Source: Pseudomonas helvetica (lineage in GTDB: Bacteria > Pseudomonadota > Gammaproteobacteria > Pseudomonadales > Pseudomonadaceae). Taken from it: a stretch of 64,000 nt of DNA. The stretch covers positions 4,723,501-4,787,500 of the forward strand of contig NZ_CP150917.1 of assembly GCF_039908645.1 (NCBI RefSeq), read 5' to 3'. Under the pieces are notes generated by a model. It did no database searches and was not told the DNA's origin. It saw nothing but the letters and a program-made list of their open reading frames with translations. The position numbers were made by a program, and so were the translations under genes. Of the stretch, positions 9,306-17,201 are shown in pieces; within the stretch, counting starts at the first letter, position 1, and the number at the start of each line of letters is the position of its first letter.

Positions 9306-9345
9306 AACCCCCGATCAGTCTTCTGGACTGGTCGGGGGTTTTCTT
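9306..9345 (+). terminator. Intrinsic terminator of nrdA
   Basis: A GC-rich stem (AACCCCCGA with TCGGGGGTT plus an inner CAGTC/GACTG stem) is followed by TTTCTTTT, 36 bases after the nrdA stop. Confidence 0.9.
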
Positions 9346-9349
9346 TTGC

Positions 9350-9379
9350 GTAGGAGCTGGGGGGCGCCTAGCTCCTACA
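9350..9379. repeat. Single REP-like palindrome
   Basis: GTAGGAGCT and AGCTCCTAC form a 9-bp inverted repeat around a GC-rich centre. It resembles the outer arms of the TAGGAGCAAGG-type REP elements in this window but lacks their core. It lies between the nrdA and flgE terminators. Confidence 0.55.
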
Positions 9380-9395
9380 GGTTTGCCTCAGGCAC

Positions 9396-9421
9396 AAAAA
9401 AGCCCCTCTTGCGAGGGGCTT
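9396..9421 (-). terminator. Intrinsic terminator of flgE operon
   Basis: AAGCCCCTC-TTGC-GAGGGGCTT forms a 9-bp hairpin. On the minus strand it is followed by a T run, and it lies just beyond the flgE stop. Confidence 0.88.
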
Positions 9422-9449
9422 CTTGTGTAGCGCTATCAACCAACCAGCA

Positions 9450-10781
9450 TCAGGTCATCTGAATGATGGTCTGCATGATAGTGCTCTGGGTGGAGATGGT
9501 TTTGGCGTTGGCCTGGTAGTTGCTCTGCGCCTTGATCAGGTTGACCAGTTCGTTGGTCAGGTTGACGTTGGACTCTTCCAGGGAGTTGGACTGAATCGAA
9601 CCCAGGGACCCGGTTTCCGGAGCATCGTAGCCAGGGATACCCGAGGCGAACGTTTCTTTCCAGCTGGTGCCACCTACGGCTTGCAGGCCTTGTTCGTTGG
9701 TGAAGCTGGCCAGCGCAACCTGGCCGATGGCCTTGCTCTGGTTGTTACTGAAGTTGGCGAACAGGGTGCCGGTGCCGTCAATGGTCAGGTTGGTGATCTG
9801 GCCGGTGGCATAACCGTCCTGAGCCGGGATAGAGCGGGCAGAGTCGGCATTGAACTGCGTAGTGTTGGTCATCGAAATGGTCAATTTGCTAGCGCTTGGT
9901 GCCGCGCCGTTGGCCGCCCACACACCGTTGGTGACCTTACCCGGCACCCAGTTGGCCAACGTCACGGTATTGGCTGCGTTAGGGGCCGCAGGCGTCGCCG
10001 GTGGTGTTGCCACCGAGACCAGTTTGCCAGCGGTATCAAACGTGATGGTCGTAGCAATCGGGGCGGTGACTTTCGGGTCGCTGCCGGTGGCATCCGGGTT
10101 GCGACCGTCTACCAGGGTGTAGGTCTTCCACGTGTTGGCGCCGGTCTTCACCATGTATTGATCCATGACGTGCGAGTTGCCCTGGCTATCATAGATCGGC
10201 GTACTGAACGATTTGGTGTAGGTGGCGAGGGTGTTTGGGTCGAATGGAGTACCGGTGGCTACCGTGTCGTCAATCACCGGAGCAGTCGAATCCAGGTTGA
10301 TCGTCGAGGACACGGTCGACGTCGGTTTTGGCGCCAGATTCGAAGTGTCGATCTTAAGGTCAGTCAACACGCCGTTGATGACCTTGCCATTGGCGTCCAC
10401 ACCGTAACCCTGCAAACGGGCAGTTTGATTGGTATTGGTGATGAAGCCATCCTTGTCGACCTTGAACGTACCGGCACGGGTGTAGGTCGTCGAACCGTTA
10501 TTGCTCAGGGTGAAGAAACCCGAGCCATTGATGCCCATGTCCAGCACGTTGCCGGTGTTGTTGATATCACCCTGGGTGAACTGCTGGGATACGTTGGCCA
10601 GGTTTACACCGCTACCGACAACTTTAGAGCCGTTGCCCAGCTTGGTTGCCGAGTAGACATCGGCGAACTCGGCGCGCGAAGACTTGAAACCGGCGGTCGC
10701 AACGTTGGCGATGTTGTTGCCGGTCACGTCCAGTTGTTTGTTGGCTGCATAGAGACCGCTAAGGCCGATATTGAAAGACAT
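9450..10781 (-). CDS. flgE: Flagellar hook protein FlgE
   Basis: FlgE polymerises into the flagellar hook outside the cell and is exported by the flagellar type III apparatus. The 443-residue protein has the typical N-terminus (MSFNIGLSGLYAANKQLDVT, then NNIANVATAGFKSSRAEF). It also has the FlgE/F/G motif GNVLDMGINGSGFF and a C-terminal heptad-like segment (NVNLTNELVNLIKAQSNYQA) that forms the coiled-coil core. The variable middle, about 150-330, is rich in T, A and N, as expected for surface-exposed hook domains. It is the last gene of a flgB-C-D-E cluster and is followed by a terminator. Confidence 0.96.
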   Translation of the reverse strand: MSFNIGLSGLYAANKQLDVTGNNIANVATAGFKSSRAEFADVYSATKLGNGSKVVGSGVNLANVSQQFTQGDINNTGNVLDMGINGSGFFTLSNNGSTTYTRAGTFKVDKDGFITNTNQTARLQGYGVDANGKVINGVLTDLKIDTSNLAPKPTSTVSSTINLDSTAPVIDDTVATGTPFDPNTLATYTKSFSTPIYDSQGNSHVMDQYMVKTGANTWKTYTLVDGRNPDATGSDPKVTAPIATTITFDTAGKLVSVATPPATPAAPNAANTVTLANWVPGKVTNGVWAANGAAPSASKLTISMTNTTQFNADSARSIPAQDGYATGQITNLTIDGTGTLFANFSNNQSKAIGQVALASFTNEQGLQAVGGTSWKETFASGIPGYDAPETGSLGSIQSNSLEESNVNLTNELVNLIKAQSNYQANAKTISTQSTIMQTIIQMT

Positions 10782-10812
10782 ATTCCACTCCTTTATGCCG
10801 CGTTAGCCGGCT

Positions 10813-11541
10813 CTATAGACCAATGGTTTGAACTTTGGACAGGGCGATAGGGCCCAGACCTGCAAGATTGAGCATCAACTCGCCGCCGGTTTGGCTCAGC
10901 GTCACGCTGTTGACCGTTGCTGGCAGGTAGGTGGCCAGATCGGTCGCCGTGCCGTTGATCGGCGCATTGGCCTTGACGGTATAAGTGCCCGCAGCGACTG
11001 CGGCGCCGCTATTGTCGTTGCCGTCCCAAGTGAAGCTGGCGCTGCCTGCAGGCTGAGTGCCCAGGTTAAGGGTTCTCACAACCTTTCCGCTGGCATCGCT
11101 GATAGTCACCGTTCCATCGGTGATGGACGATGTCAGGTTCACCGTACCGGTCAGACCCTTGCTCGGGTCGCTGATCTGAGCGGTGCTGGTTTGCGCAATC
11201 ACCGAACGACCCACCAGAGAAGAAGCCTGCAAGGCCTGGGAAGAGCTGAAATTACTGGCGAGAGAACTCACAGTCGTATTGAGGGAAGTGATCCCTTCAA
11301 GACTGCTGAACTGCGCCAGTTGAGCCACGAATGCGCCGTTGTCCTGCGGCGAAAGCGGGTTCTGGTTCTTCAACTGCGTCACCAGCAACTGCAGGAACGC
11401 GTCCTTGCCCAGCGCCTTGCCACCGGTCGCGCTACTGGTTGCTGCGGAAAGGCCATTCGCGGCCGTACCGGTGCCCTTGACCGAGGAGTTCGCCAGCAGG
11501 TCGGTCATGCTCAGGCCGCCGGTGGAATCGGTAACGCTCAT
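10813..11541 (-). CDS. flgD: Flagellar hook-capping protein FlgD
   Basis: FlgD caps the growing hook so that FlgE can assemble. The 242-residue protein has the conserved N-terminal region GKDAFLQLLVTQLKNQNPLS at about 46-65, followed by DNGAFVAQLAQFSSLEG. An Ig-like/tudor-type domain with SFTWDGNDNSGAAV follows at about 165. It lies 15 bases downstream of flgC and 31 bases upstream of flgE on the same strand. The short, compositionally biased N-terminus (TGGLSMTDLLANSS) is normal for an export signal. Confidence 0.95.
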   Translation of the reverse strand: MSVTDSTGGLSMTDLLANSSVKGTGTAANGLSAATSSATGGKALGKDAFLQLLVTQLKNQNPLSPQDNGAFVAQLAQFSSLEGITSLNTTVSSLASNFSSSQALQASSLVGRSVIAQTSTAQISDPSKGLTGTVNLTSSITDGTVTISDASGKVVRTLNLGTQPAGSASFTWDGNDNSGAAVAAGTYTVKANAPINGTATDLATYLPATVNSVTLSQTGGELMLNLAGLGPIALSKVQTIGL

Positions 11542-11556
11542 AAAAATCGCCCCTTA

Positions 11557-12000
11557 TCACTGACCGAGGGTCAGGACCTTCTGCATCATGGTTTTGGCGG
11601 TGTTCATCATTTCCGCGTTGGTCTGGAACGAACGACTGGCAGAAATCATGTCGGCCATTTCCTCCACCACGTTGACGTTGGGGTAATACACGTAACCCTT
11701 GGCGTCAGCCGCCGGATGGTTCGGCTCGTAGCGTGCTTCGAGGTTGCTTTGATCTTCGACTACGCCGAGTACCTGCACGCCCTGGCCTGCGGCATCCTGA
11801 TTCTGGAACAGCGAATTGCTGCCACCGGACTGACCGCCCTGGAACATGGTGGCAAACACCGGGTGACGGGCACGGTAGGTCTGATCGATGCTCGAAGAGA
11901 CGGTCTCGGCGTTGGCGATGTTACTGGCGACGGTGTTCAAGCGAGTGGTTTGAGCACTCATGCCGCTACCGGCAATGTTGAATACACTGGACAGAGACAT
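11557..12000 (-). CDS. flgC: Flagellar basal-body rod protein FlgC
   Basis: FlgC is one of the proximal rod proteins linking the MS ring to the distal rod. The 147-residue product begins MSLSSVFNIAGSGMSAQTTR with the rod/hook family motif NTVASNIANAETVSS. It ends with MISASRSFQTNAEMMNTAKT, the typical C-terminal helix. Length matches the family. It starts three bases after flgB ends, which indicates tight coupling. Confidence 0.96.
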   Translation of the reverse strand: MSLSSVFNIAGSGMSAQTTRLNTVASNIANAETVSSSIDQTYRARHPVFATMFQGGQSGGSNSLFQNQDAAGQGVQVLGVVEDQSNLEARYEPNHPAADAKGYVYYPNVNVVEEMADMISASRSFQTNAEMMNTAKTMMQKVLTLGQ

Positions 12001-12003
12001 GGA

Positions 12004-12411
12004 TTACTCCCCGCGCAGGGCTGATACCAGCCCTTTGAATTTGCTGTTGAGCAGCGTGAAGCTGGCCTGGAAGTTGACCGCGTTTTGCGCGTAGTTCGAC
12101 TGTTCCAGTTGGGCATCCACGGTGTTTTGGTCAATCGACGGTTGCATCGGCGTGCGATACAGCAGCGACTCCTCACCACTGCTCATACCCTGGGCTTCGA
12201 TATGACGGCTATTGGTCATGTTCAAAGCAAAGGTGCCGTTCTTGTTCTTGTCGTTCTGGGCGGCCAGCACCGACGAGAAGTCCAGATCCCGAGCCTTGTA
12301 GTTCGGGGTATCGGCGTTGGCAATGTTGTTGGCCAGGACTTCGGCACGCTGAGCGCGGAAGCCCAGGGCTTGTTCGTGGATACCGAGCGCTTTATCGAAG
12401 CTGATGCTCAT
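12004..12411 (-). CDS. flgB: Flagellar basal-body rod protein FlgB
   Basis: FlgB is the most proximal rod protein. It has 135 residues, with the conserved motif AEVLANNIANADTPNYKARD at about 24-43 and a C-terminal helix containing NAVNFQASFTLLNSKFKGL. It is the first gene of the flgBCDE cluster. A sigma-54 promoter lies 44-60 bases upstream, in keeping with RpoN/FleQ control of basal-body and hook genes in Pseudomonas. Confidence 0.95.
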   Translation of the reverse strand: MSISFDKALGIHEQALGFRAQRAEVLANNIANADTPNYKARDLDFSSVLAAQNDKNKNGTFALNMTNSRHIEAQGMSSGEESLLYRTPMQPSIDQNTVDAQLEQSNYAQNAVNFQASFTLLNSKFKGLVSALRGE

Positions 12412-12454
12412 GTCGGAAACCTTTGGGTGACCTGATTTTTCGTAACAGGGTTAT

Positions 12455-12470
12455 AGCAAGCCCCGTGCCA
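12455..12470 (-). promoter_or_regulatory. Sigma-54 promoter of flgBCDE
   Basis: On the minus strand the sequence reads TGGCACGGGGCTTGCT. It matches the -24/-12 consensus TGGCACG-N4-TTGCW exactly, with GG and GC separated by ten bases. It points towards flgB, whose start is at 12411. Confidence 0.88.
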
Positions 12471-12599
12471 GCTTCTAAAACCCCATAAACCGGGGCTTTG
12501 CGAGCGGCGGCAAAGCGGCAATGCCAGAAAAGCGGCAACGGATTTCCGGCGCCTGCCGCTTTTCTGCCGCCTGCCCTCCCAAAGTTCCTACAAAGAAGA

Positions 12600-12641
12600 C
12601 AAAAAAAACGGGAGCCCCTGAGGACTCCCGTTATTTTTTTC
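12600..12641 (-). terminator. Intrinsic terminator of cheR
   Basis: ACGGGAG and CTCCCGT form the stem, and A and T runs flank both sides. It lies 20-60 bases beyond the cheR stop and could also act on transcripts running the other way. Confidence 0.85.
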
Positions 12642-12660
12642 AGTACCGACGACCGGCCAA

Positions 12661-13488
12661 TCACTTCGCCTGATAGATGATCCCCGGGCTGCACTGAACC
12701 ATCTGATAATGATCCGGCAAACCGTTCAACGCTTCGGAAGCCCCCAGGAACAGATAACCGCCCGGCTTCAGCGTGCTGTGAATCCGCAGCAGAATGTCTT
12801 TCTTCACTTCGGCAGAGAAGTAGATCAATACGTTGCGGCAGAACACGATGTCGAACTTGCCGAGACTGGCGTAGCTGTCCAGCAGGTTGAACGAGCGGAA
12901 CTCCACCCGACTCTTGATCGGTGCCTTGATCGCCCAACGTCCCGGCCCTTTCGGATCGAAGTAGCGTTGCAGACGCTCCGGTGAAAGACCTCGACCAATC
13001 GCCAGGCTGTCGTACTCACCGGTCTTGCAGTTGGTCAACATGGTCCCGGACAGGTCGGTGGCCACGATCTGCACCCCCATCTTCAACTGCCCCATATTGA
13101 CCCGCTCGAACTCGTCGATCGACATCGACAGCGAATACGGTTCCTGCCCGGACGAGCACGCCGCCGACCAGATCCGCAGGCGCTGCCCGGGACTGGCCTT
13201 GATGGACTCAGGCAGCACTTTGTTCTTCAAGACTTCAAACGGATAGGTGTCACGAAACCAGAGGGTTTCGTTCGTCGTCATCGCGTCCACCACCATCTCG
13301 CGCAAACCACTGCGCGGTTGGGTCTGCATCCGCTGCACCAACTCACCCAAGGACTTGATGCCTTGCTGTTCCATCAGTTTGTTGAGACGGCTCGACACCA
13401 GATACTGCTTGTTCTCACCGAGCAAAATGCCACAGGCTTTTTCCAGGAAGACCCGGAACTGTTCGAAATCCAAATTACCCGTAGACAA
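12661..13488 (-). CDS. cheR: Chemotaxis protein methyltransferase CheR
   Basis: CheR uses S-adenosylmethionine to methylate glutamates on chemoreceptors. The 275-residue protein has an N-terminal helical domain (about 1-75) and a Rossmann methyltransferase domain. The latter includes RIWSAACSSGQEPYSLSM, the SAM-binding loop, and FDIVFCRNVLIYF. The start is a TTG at 13488, preceded by GAGG at good spacing; the resulting N-terminus STGNLDFEQFRVFLEKACG matches the family. It lies 45 bases downstream of cheV, as in other pseudomonads. Confidence 0.94.
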   Translation of the reverse strand: MSTGNLDFEQFRVFLEKACGILLGENKQYLVSSRLNKLMEQQGIKSLGELVQRMQTQPRSGLREMVVDAMTTNETLWFRDTYPFEVLKNKVLPESIKASPGQRLRIWSAACSSGQEPYSLSMSIDEFERVNMGQLKMGVQIVATDLSGTMLTNCKTGEYDSLAIGRGLSPERLQRYFDPKGPGRWAIKAPIKSRVEFRSFNLLDSYASLGKFDIVFCRNVLIYFSAEVKKDILLRIHSTLKPGGYLFLGASEALNGLPDHYQMVQCSPGIIYQAK

Positions 13489-13533
13489 TGATGCCGCCTC
13501 TTAAATCGTATTGACCGCCAGGAGCGAAGGCCA

Positions 13534-14466
13534 CTAGCTGATATCTGCTGCTTTGATCCGGTCGACTACCCGGGATGCCAGGTCATCAGGACGGAATTTG
13601 GCAAGGAAGTCATCGGCACCGACTTTCTTCACCATCGCCTGATTGAATACACCTGACAACGAAGTATGCAGGATGATATGGAGCTTTTGCATGCGAGGGT
13701 CGCTGCGGATCTCGCTCGTAAGGGTGTAACCGTCCATTTCGGGCATTTCGATGTCGGAAATCATCATCAGAAACTCTTCTTCCGGCTTCTTGCCCTCATC
13801 GACCAGTTTGCGCAGGTAATCCAGCGCTTGCCGGCCGTCGTTCAACGCAACGACTTCAACCCCCACCGTCTGCAGGCAACGCGAGACCTGCTTGCGCGCC
13901 ACCGACGAGTCATCGACAGTGAGCACTCGCAACGAAATCGCCTTGTGCTGGGTCTCGGCATCGATCACGCCCACCGAAATCACATCCGACGTCGGCGCAA
14001 CTTCCGCCAGGACCTTTTCCACGTCGATGATTTCAACCAACTGATTGTCGACTCGAGTCACTGCGGTCAGGTAATGATCGCGACCCGTGCCCTTGGGCGG
14101 CGGATGGATTTCTTCCCAATTCATGTTGACGATCCGCTCGACCGACCTCACCAAAAAACCCTGGGTCTTGGTGTTGTACTCCGTGATGATCACGAAGGGA
14201 TTGCTTTGATCCTGCAACCCGCCTGAGCCGGTCGCCATTGCCAGATCCAGAATCGGAATGGTTGCCCCACGAATATTCGCCACACCGCACACGACAGGAC
14301 TGGACTTGGGCATCAGGGTCAGTTTGGGGCATTGCAGCACCTCCCGAACCTTGAACACGTTGATCCCGTAAAGCTGCTGGCCGTCGAGACGGAACAACAA
14401 CAGCTCCAGGCGATTCTGCCCTACCAGTTGCGTGCGCTGGTTAACCGAATCCATTACACCAGCCAT
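13534..14466 (-). CDS. cheV: Chemotaxis coupling protein CheV
   Basis: CheV couples receptors to CheA and may act as a phosphate sink. The 310-residue protein has an N-terminal CheW-like domain (about 15-165, with FKVREVLQCPKL and VCGVANIRGATIPILDL). A C-terminal receiver domain (about 175-305) has acceptor motif MMISDIEMPEMDG and the basic residue in DDFLAKFRPDD. An AGGAGT ribosome site precedes the ATG. It forms an operon with cheR and is divergent from flgA across 81 bases. This cheV-cheR/flgA arrangement is usual in Pseudomonas. Confidence 0.95.
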   Translation of the reverse strand: MAGVMDSVNQRTQLVGQNRLELLLFRLDGQQLYGINVFKVREVLQCPKLTLMPKSSPVVCGVANIRGATIPILDLAMATGSGGLQDQSNPFVIITEYNTKTQGFLVRSVERIVNMNWEEIHPPPKGTGRDHYLTAVTRVDNQLVEIIDVEKVLAEVAPTSDVISVGVIDAETQHKAISLRVLTVDDSSVARKQVSRCLQTVGVEVVALNDGRQALDYLRKLVDEGKKPEEEFLMMISDIEMPEMDGYTLTSEIRSDPRMQKLHIILHTSLSGVFNQAMVKKVGADDFLAKFRPDDLASRVVDRIKAADIS

Positions 14467-14520
14467 GCCCAGACTCCTACACCAACGCTAAGTGTGTTGC
14501 GACGCACATTCATCACTAAA

Positions 14521-14536
14521 CGGCACGGCGCTTGCT
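14521..14536 (+). promoter_or_regulatory. Sigma-54 promoter of flgA
   Basis: CGGCACGGCGCTTGCT matches the -24/-12 consensus with correct GG-N10-GC spacing. The predicted transcript start is near 14546, almost at the first flgA ATG (14548), so the true start codon may be further downstream. Confidence 0.85.
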
Positions 14537-14547
14537 TTTTAACTGCC

Positions 14548-15309
14548 ATGAACACAAAAACGACATTTTCCCGACGCCTGACATCAATGTGCCGTAAATT
14601 CCTCGGCGCCCTGTCAGCCGTATGCCTGTTGAACGTTGGCAGCCCTGCCTTTGCTGACCCGGTTACCTTGCCTGATCTACTTATCGGCGTCACTCAGGGC
14701 TTTCTTGAATTCACCGTAGAAGACTATCTGGCCACCAGCCAAACCGCAGGGCGCTACGAAATCGAAGTCAACAAGCTCGACCCGCGCATGCACATGCCGG
14801 CGTGCGACAGGGAATTGACAGCGACATTGGAGAGCCCCGCGATACCTCTGGGCCGGGTTACGGTGAAAGTCCGTTGCGATGGCGTCTCCCCCTGGACAGT
14901 CTTCGTACCCGCTCAAGTCCGCCTGTTTCGCGAGGTCGTCACGACCACCCGCCCCCTCAAACGAGCCGGAATCATCGACCCTTCGGATGTCATGTTGCGT
15001 GAGCGCGATATCAGCCTGATCAATCAGGGATATCTGACAAACGTCGATCAAGCCATCGGACAAAAACTTGTCCGACCAATGGTCAGCGATCAAGTGATTA
15101 CGCTTGTTCATCTGGAGCAGGCAGAAGTCGTGCGCAAGGGTGATCAGGTGGTCATCACCGCCCGCAGCGGCACGCTCAGCGTGCGGATGCCGGGTGAGGC
15201 GCTGTCCAATGGCGGCCTTAACGAACAGATCAGAGTCAAAAACCTCAACTCCCAACGGGTCATCAAGGCGCAAGTCATGGCCCCGGGGCAGGTGGAAGTC
15301 TCCATGTAG
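14548..15309 (+). CDS. flgA: Flagellar P-ring assembly chaperone FlgA
   Basis: FlgA is a periplasmic chaperone for assembly of the FlgI P-ring. The product is up to 253 residues, with a signal peptide ending near SPAFA and the SAF-type C-terminal domain. The domain contains PLKRAGIIDPSDVMLRERDI and the conserved tail with LNSQRVIKAQV. Two starts are possible: ATG 14548, or ATG 14587 (MCRKFLGALSAV), which gives a more standard signal peptide and leaves a 40-base leader behind the sigma-54 promoter. Neither has a strong ribosome site. The gene is followed by flgM, which has its own promoter. Confidence 0.93.
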   Translation: MNTKTTFSRRLTSMCRKFLGALSAVCLLNVGSPAFADPVTLPDLLIGVTQGFLEFTVEDYLATSQTAGRYEIEVNKLDPRMHMPACDRELTATLESPAIPLGRVTVKVRCDGVSPWTVFVPAQVRLFREVVTTTRPLKRAGIIDPSDVMLRERDISLINQGYLTNVDQAIGQKLVRPMVSDQVITLVHLEQAEVVRKGDQVVITARSGTLSVRMPGEALSNGGLNEQIRVKNLNSQRVIKAQVMAPGQVEVSM

Positions 15310-15396
15310 ATAACTGGCGCACAACCGTCCTGTTCCCTAAACTGTGCCTCACGCAGGGCAAATACCGACGCGCCCGGGCTCATCGACTATTGAGCC

Positions 15397-15423
15397 TAAA
15401 GTTTTCCCGGGCATGGCCGAAAA
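15397..15423 (+). promoter_or_regulatory. FliA (sigma-28) promoter of flgM
   Basis: TAAAGTTT, an 11-base spacer and GCCGAAAA match the flagellar sigma-28 consensus (TAAAGTTT-N11-GCCGATAA) with one difference. It lies 38 bases before the flgM ATG and fits late-class control of flgMN. Confidence 0.85.
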
Positions 15424-15460
15424 CATGGCAAGCGTCCAAATTCCCAGAGGTTTTTTTATC

Positions 15461-15787
15461 ATGGTCATCGATTTCAGCCGTTTAAACAGCTCTCCCACGC
15501 TCGCAAGCAGCACGCGGACCAGCGTCAGCAAGGACACCGGCGATGCCGGCAAATCCGCGCCGCTGAGCACCTCGACCGAACAGGTCGGTGCCACCCAAAG
15601 CGGGGAATCGGTACACCTCAGCAATGAGGCTCAACAGTTGCAGAAGATCACTGACAAGCTGCACGATCAGCCTGCCGTCGACAACGCCCGCGTGGCCGAG
15701 TTGAAAGCAGCGATTGCCGATGGCAGCTATAAGGTCGACAGCAACCGTGTAGCCAGCAAACTGCTTAATTTCGAAGCCCAGCGCTAG
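15461..15787 (+). CDS. flgM: Anti-sigma-28 factor FlgM
   Basis: FlgM holds FliA inactive until it is exported through the finished hook-basal body. The 108-residue product begins [11 protein letters not shown] and has the conserved C-terminal FliA-binding helices ([28 protein letters not shown]). The N-terminal half is low-complexity and Ser/Thr-rich, as expected for a largely unfolded export substrate. I start at ATG 15461 after an AGAGG ribosome site; the open frame reaches back to 15344 but spans the FliA promoter. It is followed 48 bases later by flgN. Confidence 0.93.
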   Translation: MVIDFSRLNSSPTLASSTRTSVSKDTGDAGKSAPLSTSTEQVGATQSGESVHLSNEAQQLQKITDKLHDQPAVDNARVAELKAAIADGSYKVDSNRVASKLLNFEAQR

Positions 15788-15835
15788 CCAAAGGCCTGCG
15801 CCAGGCTTTTGGACGCTTAAAACCCAAGGCCAGCC

Positions 15836-16303
15836 ATGCACGACACTCATTTACTGCAACTGATCACCGATGACCTCGCTCCAGCGCAACAGTTGCTGGA
15901 GCTGCTGAAGACCGAATCCCTCGCCCTGCACGGCCGTGACATGCCGCTGCTCGAAGAGATTCTGGCGCAGAAACAGGGGTTGATCATTCTGCTGGAACAG
16001 CATGGCCGCAAACGCAGCGAACTTCTCGCGAGCCTGAACCTGCCTGCCAACCGCGCAGGCCTGGAGCAGTTCGCCGCCCACTCAAGTATCGGCGATCAGT
16101 TGCTGACCCAAAGCGACGCCCTGACCCAACTGCTTGCAGATTGCCAAACCGCCAACGAGCTCAACGGCCGCTCGATCCAGGTGCAACAAGCCACCACCGC
16201 CAATCAGTTGAAAATCCTCAACGGTGGCGAGTCTCCGACCCTTTATGACGCTCGCGGATCAACCGCAATGCTGGTGAAACCCCGCGCGCTCAGTCAGGCT
16301 TGA
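15836..16303 (+). CDS. flgN: Flagellar export chaperone FlgN
   Basis: FlgN binds the hook-filament junction proteins FlgK and FlgL in the cytoplasm and delivers them to the export gate. The 155-residue protein is almost wholly alpha-helical, with long Leu-rich amphipathic stretches (LLELLKTESLALHGRDMPLLEEI, shown here in part). The polar C-terminal region contains NGRSIQVQQATTANQLKIL, a recognisable FlgN signature. It follows flgM and is probably cotranscribed from the FliA promoter. The flgM-flgN-flgZ order matches other Pseudomonas. Confidence 0.9.
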   Translation: MHDTHLLQLITDDLAPAQQLLELLKTESLALHGRDMPLLEEILAQKQGLIILLEQHGRKRSELLASLNLPANRAGLEQFAAHSSIGDQLLTQSDALTQLLADCQTANELNGRSIQVQQATTANQLKILNGGESPTLYDARGSTAMLVKPRALSQA

Positions 16304-16398
16304 ACTCATAAATAAGCGTGCTCTATCAAGGCACGAAACATGCTGGCAGAATGCTAGCTCTTGCGTGTGATCGTATTCTGTCTGGAGATTGATAAACC

Positions 16399-17145
16399 GT
16401 GTTCAACGCCTCAAGCGCGGAAGATGCTCCGCAGCCACCCAAGGTGCTCAGCACCCCGCTGGAAATCACCGGCAACCTGCGGATGCTGCAAGAGAGCCAT
16501 GATCCCCTGATCATCACGTTCCATGAACGCAGCCAGCGATTTCAGAGCTACCTGATCGATATCGATCGCGACAGCAACATGATCGCCCTGGACGAAATGA
16601 TCCCCCGCGATGGTGAACGCTTCCTGCTTGCCGGCGAAGCTTTTCGGGTTGAAGGCTTTCATGAAGGCGTACGTATTGCTTGGGAAAGCAACGGCACATT
16701 GACCATCGACGAGTCCAACGGTGGCCGCTGCTACCGTGGCACGCTGCCCGATGAAGTGGTTTACCACCAGCGTCGCAATGCGTTTCGCGCAGCCTTGAAA
16801 CTGGCACAACTGGTAAACATCGAACTCGGTGGCGAAAAGCTCAAGACGCCTGTCAGCGGTAAACTGCTGGATATCTCGGCGACGGGTTGCAAGCTGCGCT
16901 TTGATGGCGACATCACCAGCGGACTTCAATTGGGTCAGGTCTATGAACGCTTCATCGCCGCCCTGCCCTTCGGCAGCATGACCGCACCGGTCGAGCTGCG
17001 TTATCTGCATCACGAAGAGAAAATCGACACCACTTTCGCCGGCGTACGCTTTCACAACATGAGCGGGCTGGTGCAGCGTCAGGTCGAGCGCTTCGTCTAT
17101 CAGTTGCAACGCGAAGCGCGCCGCTTCGACAAAGACGACATCTGA
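16399..17145 (+). CDS. flgZ: Flagellar brake protein FlgZ (YcgR-like, PilZ domain)
   Basis: FlgZ binds cyclic di-GMP and slows the flagellar motor. The 248-residue product has an N-terminal YcgR domain (about 15-120) and a C-terminal PilZ domain. The PilZ domain carries both c-di-GMP signatures: RRxxxR at R125, R126 and R130, and DxSxxG at D158-S160-G163. It starts at a GTG (16399), with GGAG nine bases before. It is the last gene of the flgMNZ group and ends at a strong bidirectional terminator. Related FlgZ proteins in P. fluorescens affect swimming and biofilm formation. Confidence 0.92.
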   Translation: MFNASSAEDAPQPPKVLSTPLEITGNLRMLQESHDPLIITFHERSQRFQSYLIDIDRDSNMIALDEMIPRDGERFLLAGEAFRVEGFHEGVRIAWESNGTLTIDESNGGRCYRGTLPDEVVYHQRRNAFRAALKLAQLVNIELGGEKLKTPVSGKLLDISATGCKLRFDGDITSGLQLGQVYERFIAALPFGSMTAPVELRYLHHEEKIDTTFAGVRFHNMSGLVQRQVERFVYQLQREARRFDKDDI

Positions 17146-17157
17146 TCCAGACGCTTG

Positions 17158-17198
17158 AAAAAACGGGCAGTCCCTTGCGGTGACTGCCCGTTTTTTTT
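17158..17198. terminator. Bidirectional terminator between flgZ and the MFS gene
   Basis: AAACGGGCAGTC and GACTGCCCGTTT form a perfect 12-bp stem with A and T runs on either side, so it can end transcripts from both convergent genes. Confidence 0.93.
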
Positions 17199-17201
17199 GC
17201 C

